A stretch of 64,000 nt of DNA. Source: Acidimicrobiales bacterium. GTDB lineage: Bacteria > Actinomycetota > Acidimicrobiia > Acidimicrobiales > MedAcidi-G1. The translations under genes and the position numbers were made by a program. Location of the stretch: assembly GCA_028823445.1 (NCBI GenBank), contig JAPKBH010000001.1, forward strand, positions 1 through 64,000, read 5' to 3'. Shown one piece after another: positions 53,991 through 62,898 of this stretch (its first letter is position 1; each line of letters begins with the position of its first letter). Below the pieces are notes generated by a model that was given only the letters and a program-made list of their open reading frames with translations, was not told where the DNA came from and made no database searches.

Positions 53991-54515
53991 ATGCCTGACG
54001 AAATCGATACTCAATACCGTCGCAAAGTTGGCGAGCGTATTCGAGTGATCCGCCGCCAGCAGCGGCTTTCTTTACACGACGTTGAAGCACGTTCGGAAGC
54101 TGAATTCAAAGCCTCAGTATTGGGGGCTTACGAGCGAGGCGAACGAGCCATCTCCGTTCCTCGCTTGCAACGTTTAGCCCGTTTTTATAGTGTGCCGGTA
54201 GACCAACTTTTGCCCATAGAGGGCGAAACGGATCTCGGAATTTCCGCACCCATTGAAGTAGTTCCCACCTGGGTGCCGGGCCAAAAAATAATCATGGACC
54301 TCACCCAGTTGACCAAAGCAATCGGACCAGAAGCCGAAATGATTAACCGCTACCTCACCATCATTCAAGTCAAACGCCAAGACTTCAACGGAAGAGTTCT
54401 GACCATTCGAGGCGACGACCTACAAGCCTTGGCGGCTATTTTGGGGACCACTGTAGAGGCCGCCGCTCCACGACTTGACGAGCTGGGCTTGCTTTATCAC
54501 CCGGCTGCCGCCTAA
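53991..54515 (+). CDS. BldD-like XRE-family transcription regulator
   Basis: A 174-residue helix-turn-helix regulator resembling actinobacterial BldD. The N-terminal HTH spans residues 8-68 (GERIRVIRRQQRLSLHDVEARS, SVLGAYERGERAISVPRLQRLARFY). A C-terminal domain follows (GRVLTIRGDDLQALAAILGT). BldD C-terminal domains bind cyclic-di-GMP, but I cannot confirm the RGD-x8-RxxD signature: an RGDD is seen without a clear RxxD partner. The ATG at 53991 has AAAAGGAAG upstream; the track start adds 37 residues. The 214-base gap before it holds no recognisable element. Confidence 0.83.
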   Translation: MPDEIDTQYRRKVGERIRVIRRQQRLSLHDVEARSEAEFKASVLGAYERGERAISVPRLQRLARFYSVPVDQLLPIEGETDLGISAPIEVVPTWVPGQKIIMDLTQLTKAIGPEAEMINRYLTIIQVKRQDFNGRVLTIRGDDLQALAAILGTTVEAAAPRLDELGLLYHPAAA

Positions 54516-54533
54516 CCCGCAAGACAGAGAAGG

Positions 54534-54539
54534 TAAACT
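54534..54539 (+). promoter_or_regulatory. Candidate -10 element, leaderless start of secA
   Basis: TAAACT eight bases before the ATG at 54548. Confidence 0.45.
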
Positions 54540-54547
54540 CAGACACT

Positions 54548-57238
54548 ATGGGAGCATTTTCGCGAGTCCTGCGCAGTGGCGAAGGAAAAAAACTTAAAGC
54601 ACTACAGGCCATCGTTCCAGACATAAGCGCCATGGAAGCAGAAACCAAAGCACTCTCTGACGATGCGCTACGAGCCAAAACCGGTGAGTTTCGTCAACGG
54701 CTTACCCAAGGAGAAGACCTCGACGATCTATTGGTCGAATCATTTGCTGTGGTGCGTGAAGCCAGCTGGCGAGTCATCGGGCAACGTCATTACGACGTGC
54801 AACTCATGGGAGGCATGGCCCTGCACCTCGGGTGGGTAGCCGAAATGCGTACCGGAGAAGGAAAAACCCTGGTCTCTACGTTGCCCGCTTACCTCAATGG
54901 GCTAGGCGGCAAAGGGGTTCACCTCTGCACAGTGAACGATTATTTAGCCACCCGAGACGCCGAATGGATGGGACAAATCCACCGTTGGTTGGGTCTCGAC
55001 GTGGGTTTGGTGGTTCCAGCAGTAAGAGACCCCGCCGAAAAACGTGCCGCCTATGCCGCCGACATTACTTACGGCACCAATAACGAGTTGGGCTTCGACT
55101 ACCTTCGCGACAACATGGCCCTCGGGGAAAGCCTCAAAGCTCAACGAGGCCACGCTTTTTGCATCGTTGATGAGGTGGACTCCATCCTGATTGATGAAGC
55201 CCGTACCCCCCTGATCATCAGTGGCCGGCTAAGCGACGCCGTGGCCCTTTATCAACGTTTCGCCGGCGTAGTCAAAGGCCTTCAACGCGACGTTCACTAC
55301 GACTACGACGAAGAAAAACGTATTGTGGCCCCCACCGAAGAAGGGGTGCACGCTGTTGAAAAAATCTTAGGGGTAGAAAACCTCTACGACCAAGTATCAG
55401 CGAACTTGGTGCACCAGTTTCAAGTTGCTTTGCGAGCCAAAGAAATGTACCTCCGAGACCGTGACTACATCGTGGCTGAAGGAGAAGTACGCATTGTCGA
55501 TGAGTTCACCGGGCGAGTGTTAGAAGGCCGCCGTTGGTCAGACGGAATCCACCAAGCGGTAGAAGCCAAAGAAGGCGTTTCCATTAAAGAAGAAAACCAA
55601 ACGCTGGCCACCATTACCCTGCAAAACTATTTCCGTCTCTATGAAAAACTTGCTGGAATGACCGGAACAGCCGAAACAGAAGCTGCCGAACTGGCTGGAA
55701 TTTACGGCTTGCAAGTGGTATCGGTGCCCACCAACCGGCCCATCGCCCGCTTGGACGGGAGCGACCTCGTTTACAAAACCGAAGAAGGAAAGTTCAATGC
55801 GGTGATTGACGATATTGTCACCCGCTCAGAGGGTGGCCAACCCGTCCTGGTGGGGACAGTATCCGTGGAGAAGTCAGAAAAACTTTCTCGCGAACTTGAA
55901 AAACGAGGCATTGGCCACGAAGTACTTAACGCCAAACAGCACTTCCGTGAAGCCGACGTCATCGCCCAAGCCGGTCGAAGCGGAGCGGTCACCGTAGCCA
56001 CCAACATGGCTGGTCGCGGTGTAGACATTTTGTTAGGTGGCAACCCCGTTAACTTGGCCGAACGTGCAGCGCGGGCCGAAGGCCTAGAACCCGAATCTGA
56101 GCAAGGTCTAAAACAAGTAGCGAAACTCACGGAAAAATTTACAACAGAATGCGACGCAGAAGGAGAGCGAGTGCGTGAAGCCGGCGGGCTTTATGTATTA
56201 GGTACCGGACGCCACGAATCACGGCGCATAGATAACCAGTTGCGGGGCCGTTGCGGACGCCAAGGGGATCCCGGAGCGAGCCGGTTCTACCTTTCGCTTG
56301 ACGATGACCTCATGCGCCTTTTTGCCTCCGGTGCATTAAGCCGACTGATGGATCGCGCCTTACCCGAAGATGTTCCCATCGAATCAGGAATGGTTTCCAA
56401 AGCAATAGAACGCGCCCAAACCACTGTTGAACAAAAAAACGCTGAAGTACGCAAAAATGTTCTCAAATACGACGAGGTGATGAACGAACAGCGCAAAGTG
56501 ATTTACCGCCGCCGAGACCAGGTGCTCTCGGGTGCTGACCTGAGTGAAGAAGTGGTTACCCAACTGGCCGGAGTTATAGAAAAAGAAATTAGCACCTACT
56601 GCACTGGTGAACACCCCGAACAGTGGGACCTCGAAGGGCTACACGTGGGCATCGACGGCTACTGGGCTACCTCTCTGGCCGCCACCGATATGGGAGCAGC
56701 CGGGACAATCGGCGAACTTACTGAACTACTTTTTGACGAAGCACAACAGGTTTACCAAGAGCGGGAAGAAGAATTAGGCACCGAAACCTATCGAGAGGTC
56801 GAACGCCAAGTCATGCTGCGCATCATCGATCAACGATGGCGTGAGCATCTTCAAGAAATGGACCACCTGCGAGAAGGTATTCACCTCCGAGCCATCGGGC
56901 AACGTGACCCAACCACCGAATGGCAACGCGAGGGGTTTGAACTTTTTGGCCAACTCACCGAACTGATCGGCGAAGACTTCGTGCGTTACGTGATGCGCAT
57001 AAAAGTAGCTTTGGCTGACGAAGCAACATCACCCTCCGATGTGGTAACCAGCGGCCCCGAAGGCCCCGTATTGGGAGCCGCAGCGGTAGCCGCAGCAGCG
57101 GGCGCTCCTACACAAGTAAAAGAATCTACGCCGCAACCCAAGGTTCAAAAAGTCAACACCGAATGGGAATCCACCCCACGAAACGCCCTGTGCCCCTGCG
57201 ACTCAGGACGCAAGTTCAAACACTGCCACGGGCAATAA
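54548..57238 (+). CDS. secA: Preprotein translocase ATPase SecA
   Basis: The 896-residue motor of Sec export. NBD1 has MRTGEGKTLVSTLPAYLNGL (Walker A) near residue 100 and FCIVDEVDSILIDEARTPLIISG (DEAD-like motif II) near 205. The preprotein cross-linking domain, NBD2 (TVATNMAGRGVDILLGGNP) and helical scaffold follow. The C-terminus ends in a SEC-C zinc motif (NALCPCDSGRKFKHCHG). Length and motifs match SecA1 rather than the accessory SecA2. Four bases separate it from prfB. Confidence 0.97.
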   Translation: MGAFSRVLRSGEGKKLKALQAIVPDISAMEAETKALSDDALRAKTGEFRQRLTQGEDLDDLLVESFAVVREASWRVIGQRHYDVQLMGGMALHLGWVAEMRTGEGKTLVSTLPAYLNGLGGKGVHLCTVNDYLATRDAEWMGQIHRWLGLDVGLVVPAVRDPAEKRAAYAADITYGTNNELGFDYLRDNMALGESLKAQRGHAFCIVDEVDSILIDEARTPLIISGRLSDAVALYQRFAGVVKGLQRDVHYDYDEEKRIVAPTEEGVHAVEKILGVENLYDQVSANLVHQFQVALRAKEMYLRDRDYIVAEGEVRIVDEFTGRVLEGRRWSDGIHQAVEAKEGVSIKEENQTLATITLQNYFRLYEKLAGMTGTAETEAAELAGIYGLQVVSVPTNRPIARLDGSDLVYKTEEGKFNAVIDDIVTRSEGGQPVLVGTVSVEKSEKLSRELEKRGIGHEVLNAKQHFREADVIAQAGRSGAVTVATNMAGRGVDILLGGNPVNLAERAARAEGLEPESEQGLKQVAKLTEKFTTECDAEGERVREAGGLYVLGTGRHESRRIDNQLRGRCGRQGDPGASRFYLSLDDDLMRLFASGALSRLMDRALPEDVPIESGMVSKAIERAQTTVEQKNAEVRKNVLKYDEVMNEQRKVIYRRRDQVLSGADLSEEVVTQLAGVIEKEISTYCTGEHPEQWDLEGLHVGIDGYWATSLAATDMGAAGTIGELTELLFDEAQQVYQEREEELGTETYREVERQVMLRIIDQRWREHLQEMDHLREGIHLRAIGQRDPTTEWQREGFELFGQLTELIGEDFVRYVMRIKVALADEATSPSDVVTSGPEGPVLGAAAVAAAAGAPTQVKESTPQPKVQKVNTEWESTPRNALCPCDSGRKFKHCHGQ

Positions 57239-57242
57239 GAAC

Positions 57243-58346
57243 ATGGAAGATTTCACCGAACCCCTCGGGGCTTTACGGGCTCGCCTTGATGAAGCCAACA
57301 AGTATTTACATATTGGTGAACAAGCCGAAAGCCGTCAAGCGTTAGAAACCGAAATGGCTGACCCCGATTTATGGAACGACCAAAACCGGGGACGACAAGT
57401 ACAAAAAGATCTCGCCGCCGTGGTGGAGGACCTCGACCTTTTTGCCAGCCTCAGCGAAGCTATAGAGGAAGCAGAGACCCTGGCTCTCATGGCGACCGAA
57501 GAAGCAGACGCATCGCTTGACGAAGAAATAAAAACAACGGTGGCCGACCTGCAAGACCGTTTTTCGGCTCTGGAGTTACGTTCGCTGTTCTCTGGAGAAT
57601 ACGACGAGAGCGATGCCGTCTGCCATATACAGTCCGGGGCCGGGGGCACCGATGCCCAAGACTGGGCAGAAATGCTATTACGCATGTACTCCCGATGGGC
57701 CGAAAAACGTGGCTTCAGCATCGAGTTAGAGTCCTACTCAGAGGGCACCGAGGCTGGGTTGTCTTCAGTAGAATTTATTGTGCGAGGCCGTCATGCCTTC
57801 GGCCTACTCCAAGGAGAACGCGGGGTACACCGACTGGTACGTATCTCGCCCTTTAATAAAGAATCAAAACGCCAGACCGCCTTCGCCTCGCTCTACGTGG
57901 TGCCATTTTTTGAAGCGGTTACCGATCAAGTAGAAATTGACGAAGGCGACCTCCGTATTGATACTTTCCGAGCCTCCGGGGCCGGCGGTCAGCACATCAA
58001 CGTCACCGACTCAGCGGTTCGGATCACTCACCTTCCCACCGGGGTAGTCACCTCGTGCCAAAACGAACGCAGCCAGCACCAAAATAAAGACCGAGCGATG
58101 CAAATGTTGGCAGCCAAACTTTTAGATCTTGAACGGCAAAAACGTAACGAAGAAATGGCGGCCCTCGGCGGAGAGCAACGCAACGTTGATTTCGGTAGTC
58201 AAATACGCTCCTACGTTTTGCAGCCATATCAAATGGTCAAAGACTTACGCACCGAACACGAAATTGGGGACGTTGAAGGAGTGCTAGACGGCAACCTCGA
58301 CGGTTTTATGGAGTCCTACCTGCGTTGGGCTCGAGCGGCTAATTAA
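57243..58346 (+). CDS. prfB: Peptide chain release factor 2
   Basis: Recognises UGA and UAA and triggers peptide release. The 367-residue protein has the RF2 tripeptide SPF in RLVRISPFNKESKRQTAFAS near residue 205 and the catalytic GGQ in GAGGQHINVTDSAVRITH near 245. The ORF is continuous from the ATG, so the programmed +1 frameshift found in many other prfB genes is absent. It is followed by ftsE-ftsX, the conserved actinobacterial order. Confidence 0.97.
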   Translation: MEDFTEPLGALRARLDEANKYLHIGEQAESRQALETEMADPDLWNDQNRGRQVQKDLAAVVEDLDLFASLSEAIEEAETLALMATEEADASLDEEIKTTVADLQDRFSALELRSLFSGEYDESDAVCHIQSGAGGTDAQDWAEMLLRMYSRWAEKRGFSIELESYSEGTEAGLSSVEFIVRGRHAFGLLQGERGVHRLVRISPFNKESKRQTAFASLYVVPFFEAVTDQVEIDEGDLRIDTFRASGAGGQHINVTDSAVRITHLPTGVVTSCQNERSQHQNKDRAMQMLAAKLLDLERQKRNEEMAALGGEQRNVDFGSQIRSYVLQPYQMVKDLRTEHEIGDVEGVLDGNLDGFMESYLRWARAAN

Positions 58347-58436
58347 TGGTGCGGGGCTACGCGCCACGATCCGCGGGGTTGGTTCTGGTACCGTGCCCTT
58401 CGTGCCTCACCAACAAAATGCTGATCTGACCAAATC

Positions 58437-59114
58437 ATGATTCGACTCGAAAACGTCACCAAAGTTTATAAAGGAGACGTGACCGCTTTACGAGAAGTCA
58501 CGGCAGAGATCCAACGCGGCGAGTTTGTCTTTCTGGTCGGCCAGTCCGGCTCGGGGAAGTCCACTTTTCTTCGGTTGCTGAATCGCGAGGAAGTCCCCGA
58601 CTCAGGGAAAATTTGGGTCTCTGGAAAAGACCTCAGCAAACTCCGCTCCTGGAGCGTGCCCCATTTCCGCCGCAGCATGGGTTGTGTATTTCAGGACTAC
58701 AAACTCCTGCACAAAAAAACCGTATTTGAAAACGTGGCTTTTGCTCTTGAAGTAATTGGGCAATCTCGCCCAGTCATCCGAAAAAATGTCCCGGCAATCT
58801 TGGACCTGGTAGGGCTAACGCAAAAAGCTGAGCGGTTCCCCAACCAACTCTCCGGCGGCGAGCAACAAAGAGTCTCCATTGCTCGAGCATTCGCCAACCG
58901 CCCAGAAATCATGCTGGCCGATGAACCCACCGGCAACCTTGACCCCTCAACCTCGGTAGGGATAATGAAACTTCTGGATCTCATCAATCGCCGCGGAACC
59001 ACGGTAATTATGGCCACCCATGACCGGAGCATTGTGGACTCCATGCAACGCCGAGTAATTGAACTCGACCGCGGTGTGGTGGTTCGTGACGAATCTCGCG
59101 GAATTTACGACTGA
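58437..59114 (+). CDS. ftsE: Cell-division ABC ATPase FtsE
   Basis: A 225-residue ABC ATPase that, with FtsX, activates a peptidoglycan hydrolase at the septum. Walker A is [15 protein letters not shown] near residue 38, the signature is [16 protein letters not shown], Walker [14 protein letters not shown], and the H-loop IMATHD. FtsE markers such as [25 protein letters not shown] are clear. The start ATG lies 90 bases after prfB with no strong ribosome site seen. The gap contains nothing else I can name. Confidence 0.95.
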   Translation: MIRLENVTKVYKGDVTALREVTAEIQRGEFVFLVGQSGSGKSTFLRLLNREEVPDSGKIWVSGKDLSKLRSWSVPHFRRSMGCVFQDYKLLHKKTVFENVAFALEVIGQSRPVIRKNVPAILDLVGLTQKAERFPNQLSGGEQQRVSIARAFANRPEIMLADEPTGNLDPSTSVGIMKLLDLINRRGTTVIMATHDRSIVDSMQRRVIELDRGVVVRDESRGIYD

Positions 59115-59125
59115 GGGACTGACTC

Positions 59126-60019
59126 ATGTATCGACTTTGGTATTACTTCCGCGAAACCTTTTCTAGCATTTGGCGTAATCTGAGCCTGACCATGGCGGCC
59201 ATTTTTACCGTGGCCATCTCCCTGGCTTTGGTTGGGGCTTCGTTGCTGGTACGCGAAGGCGCTGAACGAGCCACCGCCCAATTTCAAGAAGGCGTGGAGT
59301 TCATTGTTTTCATGAACGCCGATGCCGCCGAAGATCAAGACCTGGCTATACGCGAGGTACTAGACAACAGTCCAGTAATAGCCAGTTACAACTACATCGA
59401 TCAAGAAGATGCCTACGAAGAGTTTCGTAACCTCTTCGCCGACAAGCCAGATCTCATAAACAGCGTGTCACCATCGGTCATGCCTCCGTCGTACCGCATC
59501 GTTCCCTCTGACCCCTCGGCGGCCAACGTCTCAGAGTTGGCCGATCAGTTCGCCAGTCAACCTGGAGTTAAAGAAGTAGCGACGGCCACCGAAGCCATTA
59601 GACAAATTGATGATTTTTCCACCCGGGTAAGCCAAGCCCTCCTCGTAGCGGCCGTTGTTCTCGTTGCCGTCTCCGCTTTGTTAATCCTCAACACAGTGTT
59701 TACGGCCATTGGCGCTCGTCGCCAAGAAATCGAAGTAATGAAACTGGTGGGGGCCACCAACTGGTTTATCCGCATACCTTTCATGTTGGAAGGGACCATT
59801 CATGGGCTCTTAGGGGCCGCCTTGGCCATACCGGCCTTGTTTATTGTAGATAAACAAGTATTGGCCTTTTTCCAAGAATCTGATGCCGTCCCGTTGTTTC
59901 GTGGCTTCGCGGTGCCCGAAGGCTTTGTGTGGGATACCAGCATTTGGTTGCTGCTTATCGGTGGCACCGTGGGCATGCTCGGCTCAGCAGTAGCCGTAAC
60001 CCGCTACCTGGACGTCTAA
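59126..60019 (+). CDS. ftsX: Cell-division protein FtsX
   Basis: A 297-residue membrane partner of FtsE. Membrane segment 1 is LTMAAIFTVAISLALVGASLLV (residues 20-42), followed by an extracellular loop of about 120 residues (EFIVFMNADAAEDQ onward) that contacts the hydrolase. The C-terminal half has three more segments (LLVAAVVLVAVSALLILNTVF, then an IEVMKLVGATNWFIRIPFMLEG permease motif). Starts 11 bases after ftsE. Confidence 0.94.
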   Translation: MYRLWYYFRETFSSIWRNLSLTMAAIFTVAISLALVGASLLVREGAERATAQFQEGVEFIVFMNADAAEDQDLAIREVLDNSPVIASYNYIDQEDAYEEFRNLFADKPDLINSVSPSVMPPSYRIVPSDPSAANVSELADQFASQPGVKEVATATEAIRQIDDFSTRVSQALLVAAVVLVAVSALLILNTVFTAIGARRQEIEVMKLVGATNWFIRIPFMLEGTIHGLLGAALAIPALFIVDKQVLAFFQESDAVPLFRGFAVPEGFVWDTSIWLLLIGGTVGMLGSAVAVTRYLDV

Positions 60020-60023
60020 GAAG

Positions 60024-60380
60024 ATGGCCGGACCAACCGGTTCTTCATCTAACGAGTGGATAGCCGTAACCAGCGAAAATTTGGCCCCCGGGCAAATCGT
60101 TGAAGCAGCAATAGACGGCGAAGATCTTGTGGTATGGCGTACGGCCCAAGGCACCCCCTGCGTGATGGCCGCCCGGTGCCCCCACCAATGGACTCACCTC
60201 GCCGGAGAAGGCGCAGTGGACGGCGAAGAAATCGTTTGCCTCACCCACCACTGGCGGTTTACCCCCAACGGTGAAGGGTGGAAAACCAGCATGGCTGGGC
60301 GTCGAGACCGCAAAGGTGATATTGAAGTGTGGCCGTGTCAAGAAAAAGACGGCACTATTTGGATTCGGAGAAAAACATGA
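60024..60380 (+). CDS. Small Rieske-type ferredoxin
   Basis: A 118-residue single-domain protein with a Rieske 2Fe-2S site: CPHQWTHLAG and, 17 residues on, CLTHHWRF give the CxH...CxxH ligand set. Small Rieske ferredoxins pass electrons to oxygenases or serve as their electron-entry domain. It begins four bases after ftsX and overlaps the next gene by four bases (ATGA), so it seems to be co-translated with a methyltransferase. No oxygenase or reductase is visible nearby, so its partner is unknown. Confidence 0.87.
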   Translation: MAGPTGSSSNEWIAVTSENLAPGQIVEAAIDGEDLVVWRTAQGTPCVMAARCPHQWTHLAGEGAVDGEEIVCLTHHWRFTPNGEGWKTSMAGRRDRKGDIEVWPCQEKDGTIWIRRKT

Positions 60381-61444
60381 ACACAGAACCAGCCCTCGAC
60401 CCTGACCGGGTAGGAAAATACGTCATCACTGCTTGGGGATACAAGCAAGGCGAAGCGGTCACCTTGATGGTTCACCTCGGCCACCGACTCGGCCTCTACC
60501 AAGCCCTCGACGGAGCCGGGCCGGTAACGGCTGCGGATCTCGCCGAATCCACCGGCTTGCATGAACGCTGGCTTTTGGAATGGCTCCGCAGCCAAGCAGC
60601 AGCGCAACTTATGCTCAGCGAAGACGGCGAAACTTTTTTACTGGAGCCCGAAGCGGCCGCCGTGCTGGCCCGCAGCGACTCACCAGCCTTCGCCGCCGGA
60701 GCCTTTGCGGTACTGCGTACTCCCGAAGTAGTTGACGGCATCGCCGATGCTTTTCGTACCGGTTTAGGACTGGACTACGACGGGTTAGGCGACCAGTCGG
60801 CCGAACACATCGAAGGAATCTTGGGCCCCATGACCCAAGCGCTCTTGGTCCCCACCATTGTTCCTGCCCTAGAAGGTCTCGTAGAGAAGCTAACGGCCGG
60901 CGCTCGGGTCATTGATGTGGGGTGCGGGGGAGGCATGGCTATTGACCTGCTAGCCCAGAAGTTTCCGGCCTCCACCTTTGCCGGATACGACCCTTCGGAA
61001 GGGGCAATAGCTTTGGCCACCGAACGCTTAAAAGACCACACCAACGTTGAATTACATTTGGCGGGCGGCGAAGACCTGCCACCAACCGGCGACGTTGACT
61101 TAATTATTACCTTCGATTGCATCCACGACATGCCACGCCCTGACCTCACTATGGCGGCCATTCGCCAAGCCATAGGCGACGACGGAACCTGGATCATCAA
61201 AGACATAAAATCCAGCCCTCGTTGGGTAGATAACTTAAAAAACCCCATGTTGGCCATGATGTACGCCACCTCAGTGGGGTCCTGTTTACAATCTGCCATG
61301 TCGGCTCCCGATGCGGTAGGGCTGGGCACCATGGGGTTCAACCCCAAAATGGCTAAGCAAATGACTGCCGAAGCGGGCTTTAGCCGTTTTACCATGCATG
61401 ATTTTGACGATCCGACGAACCTGTATTACGAAGTGCGTCCCTAA
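60377..61444 (+). CDS. SAM-dependent methyltransferase with winged-helix N-terminus
   Basis: A 355-residue class I methyltransferase. Residues about 20-75 look like a small winged helix (TAADLAESTGLHERWLLEWLRS), then a catalytic Rossmann domain with motif I RVIDVGCGGGMAIDL near 190, the acidic post-I strand FAGYDPSE, and motif IV DLIITFDCIHDMPRP. The layout resembles mycobacterial Rv2258c-type proteins and small-molecule O-methyltransferases. The substrate is unknown. I use the ATG at 60377, which overlaps the Rieske gene stop, rather than the track start at 60329. The 3' end overlaps the convergent lipoprotein gene by four bases. Confidence 0.85.
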   Translation: MNTEPALDPDRVGKYVITAWGYKQGEAVTLMVHLGHRLGLYQALDGAGPVTAADLAESTGLHERWLLEWLRSQAAAQLMLSEDGETFLLEPEAAAVLARSDSPAFAAGAFAVLRTPEVVDGIADAFRTGLGLDYDGLGDQSAEHIEGILGPMTQALLVPTIVPALEGLVEKLTAGARVIDVGCGGGMAIDLLAQKFPASTFAGYDPSEGAIALATERLKDHTNVELHLAGGEDLPPTGDVDLIITFDCIHDMPRPDLTMAAIRQAIGDDGTWIIKDIKSSPRWVDNLKNPMLAMMYATSVGSCLQSAMSAPDAVGLGTMGFNPKMAKQMTAEAGFSRFTMHDFDDPTNLYYEVRP

Positions 61445-62817
61445 CCAGCGAGGGACGGCAAAAGAGTTGTGGTAATAACCTCAGGTCGCCCACGATGATC
61501 AGAAGAAAACCACCCCGGGAGCATGCCAAGAGCATCTACGGGACCTAACGCCAAAGCAGCAAATTGGCGCTCCTCGGGTGAGCTTTCTGGGCCTGCTGCG
61601 TCGATCAGACGGGCCACCCAACGCACCATGGCGCAGCTTTTTACCCAAGCATTTCCTTGTGCTGATCCAAACGATTCAAGGTCTTGGTCGGCAATTTTCA
61701 AGCACAAAGTATCAAAGGGGGTAAGCGCTTGGTTTGCGTCCTTTGGCCAAGAAAAATTAAGAACTGCTGACTCGGCGGGAAGCAGCGATGCATCAATAAA
61801 ACGTAAAGGGTCGCCAACCCCGCTAAGTATTAATGCTGGTGGTTCAGGCAACTGGTTTAGCTCACGCAAAAAAGCCGGAAAAGAAAGCGCATCTAAAATA
61901 GGCAGCACCAAGGTGGGTTTATCAAGCGCTATTGCCGCAGTCGCTAATTTTGCTTGGCCTGAACACAGGGAGCCGCCTTGGCAGGCGTAAGACACCACAC
62001 GCAAAGAGAAGCCCAGCGAGCGAAGAGGCTCAACGAGTTCACGGTTTATCAAATCGGCCAATACAGGTTGATCGGGGGCAACGACCATCACTTCAGCCTC
62101 ACCCGAAGGATCCCATTGGGCCACGGTGAGTGCTGTTTCGTGGAGAAGGTCTTCGTCGAGCGGTGCGTCGCTCAGCAAAATCCCGGTTGCGGGGGCGCTT
62201 CCTCGTGCGGCAATGACCACGGTATCTAAAAGAAGTTCAGCACAGCGGGTGCCGGCGTTTTGAAATCCGAAAGCATCAATAACCACAACAGGCGAAAAAC
62301 GTGATGTATCTAAACAAGCAGCATCTTGGAGTTCATGGAGCGAGGGAGAGGGCTGGGCTAACACCGACACCTCAATGACTTCTAAGCGCAAGGGCCGACC
62401 AGAGACACCTCCGCAACGATTGAGCGCATCAACAAAAGGCGAAAGAGAAGCAGAAGGAGTTGCAGAGAAACCGAAATCTTTAAGAGCGTCTTGTTCGGGC
62501 TGAAGAACCACCAGCGTCCACGGTTCATCGTTTATTTGCTCAAGGGCCTGTTTGGGTTGACAAAAATGCTGAAGAGAGCGAAACGGTTGCTCCCGATCAA
62601 TAGTTGATTCAAACGAAAAAACCGGAGGCAACCCGATCTGGCTCGATGGCGGCCGGGAAGGAAGAGTGATGGGTGCAAGAGTGTTTGACGTTGAATCGGT
62701 CGTTGTTGAAACCAACGAAGGCGGAGAAGTCCGAGGTTCAGGAAAAGAACAAGCCACCGCAAATAAAAATACAAGACAACTAAATGACGCAGAGAAAAAC
62801 AATGAACGAGAAGCCAC
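61441..62817 (-). CDS. Putative lipoprotein with a type 1 periplasmic-binding-protein-like fold
   Basis: A 458-residue secreted protein. The N-terminus is a lipoprotein signal: SRSLFFSASFSCLVFLFAVAC with the lipobox Cys near residue 23, then a Ser/Thr/Pro-rich linker to about residue 60. The body has alternating strands and helices resembling type 1 substrate-binding proteins of the amino-acid (LivJ) family (LSPFVDALNRCGGVSGRPLRLEV, EVMVVAPDQPVLADLINREL, LPEPPALILSGVGDPLRF). No ABC permease or ATPase is adjacent, so it may be an orphan sensor or receptor. The GTG start has TACGCT six bases upstream. Confidence 0.7.
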   Translation of the reverse strand: MASRSLFFSASFSCLVFLFAVACSFPEPRTSPPSLVSTTTDSTSNTLAPITLPSRPPSSQIGLPPVFSFESTIDREQPFRSLQHFCQPKQALEQINDEPWTLVVLQPEQDALKDFGFSATPSASLSPFVDALNRCGGVSGRPLRLEVIEVSVLAQPSPSLHELQDAACLDTSRFSPVVVIDAFGFQNAGTRCAELLLDTVVIAARGSAPATGILLSDAPLDEDLLHETALTVAQWDPSGEAEVMVVAPDQPVLADLINRELVEPLRSLGFSLRVVSYACQGGSLCSGQAKLATAAIALDKPTLVLPILDALSFPAFLRELNQLPEPPALILSGVGDPLRFIDASLLPAESAVLNFSWPKDANQALTPFDTLCLKIADQDLESFGSAQGNAWVKSCAMVRWVARLIDAAGPESSPEERQFAALALGPVDALGMLPGWFSSDHRGRPEVITTTLLPSLAG

Positions 62818-62823
62818 TTAAAG

Positions 62824-62829
62824 AGCGTA
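62824..62829 (-). promoter_or_regulatory. Candidate -10 element, leaderless start of lipoprotein gene
   Basis: TACGCT on the minus strand, six bases before the GTG at 62817. Confidence 0.45.
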
Positions 62830-62885
62830 GAGGCTTCTGAAGGTCAGGTGGGGGCGCTATGCCTGTTTCCGGTCATGCCAGTGTC

Positions 62886-62891
62886 TAACCT
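62886..62891 (+). promoter_or_regulatory. Candidate -10 element, leaderless start of right-end membrane protein
   Basis: TAACCT seven bases before the GTG at 62899. The whole divergent gap is 81 bases. Confidence 0.4.
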
Positions 62892-62898
62892 CCCTAGG

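Noticed and set aside
57243-57330. Possible programmed frameshift in prfB
   Set aside because: The frame is open from the ATG and has no in-frame TGA near codon 25, so none is needed.
60775-61395. 206-codon minus-strand ORF inside the methyltransferase
   Set aside because: Shadow of a gene with clear SAM-binding motifs.
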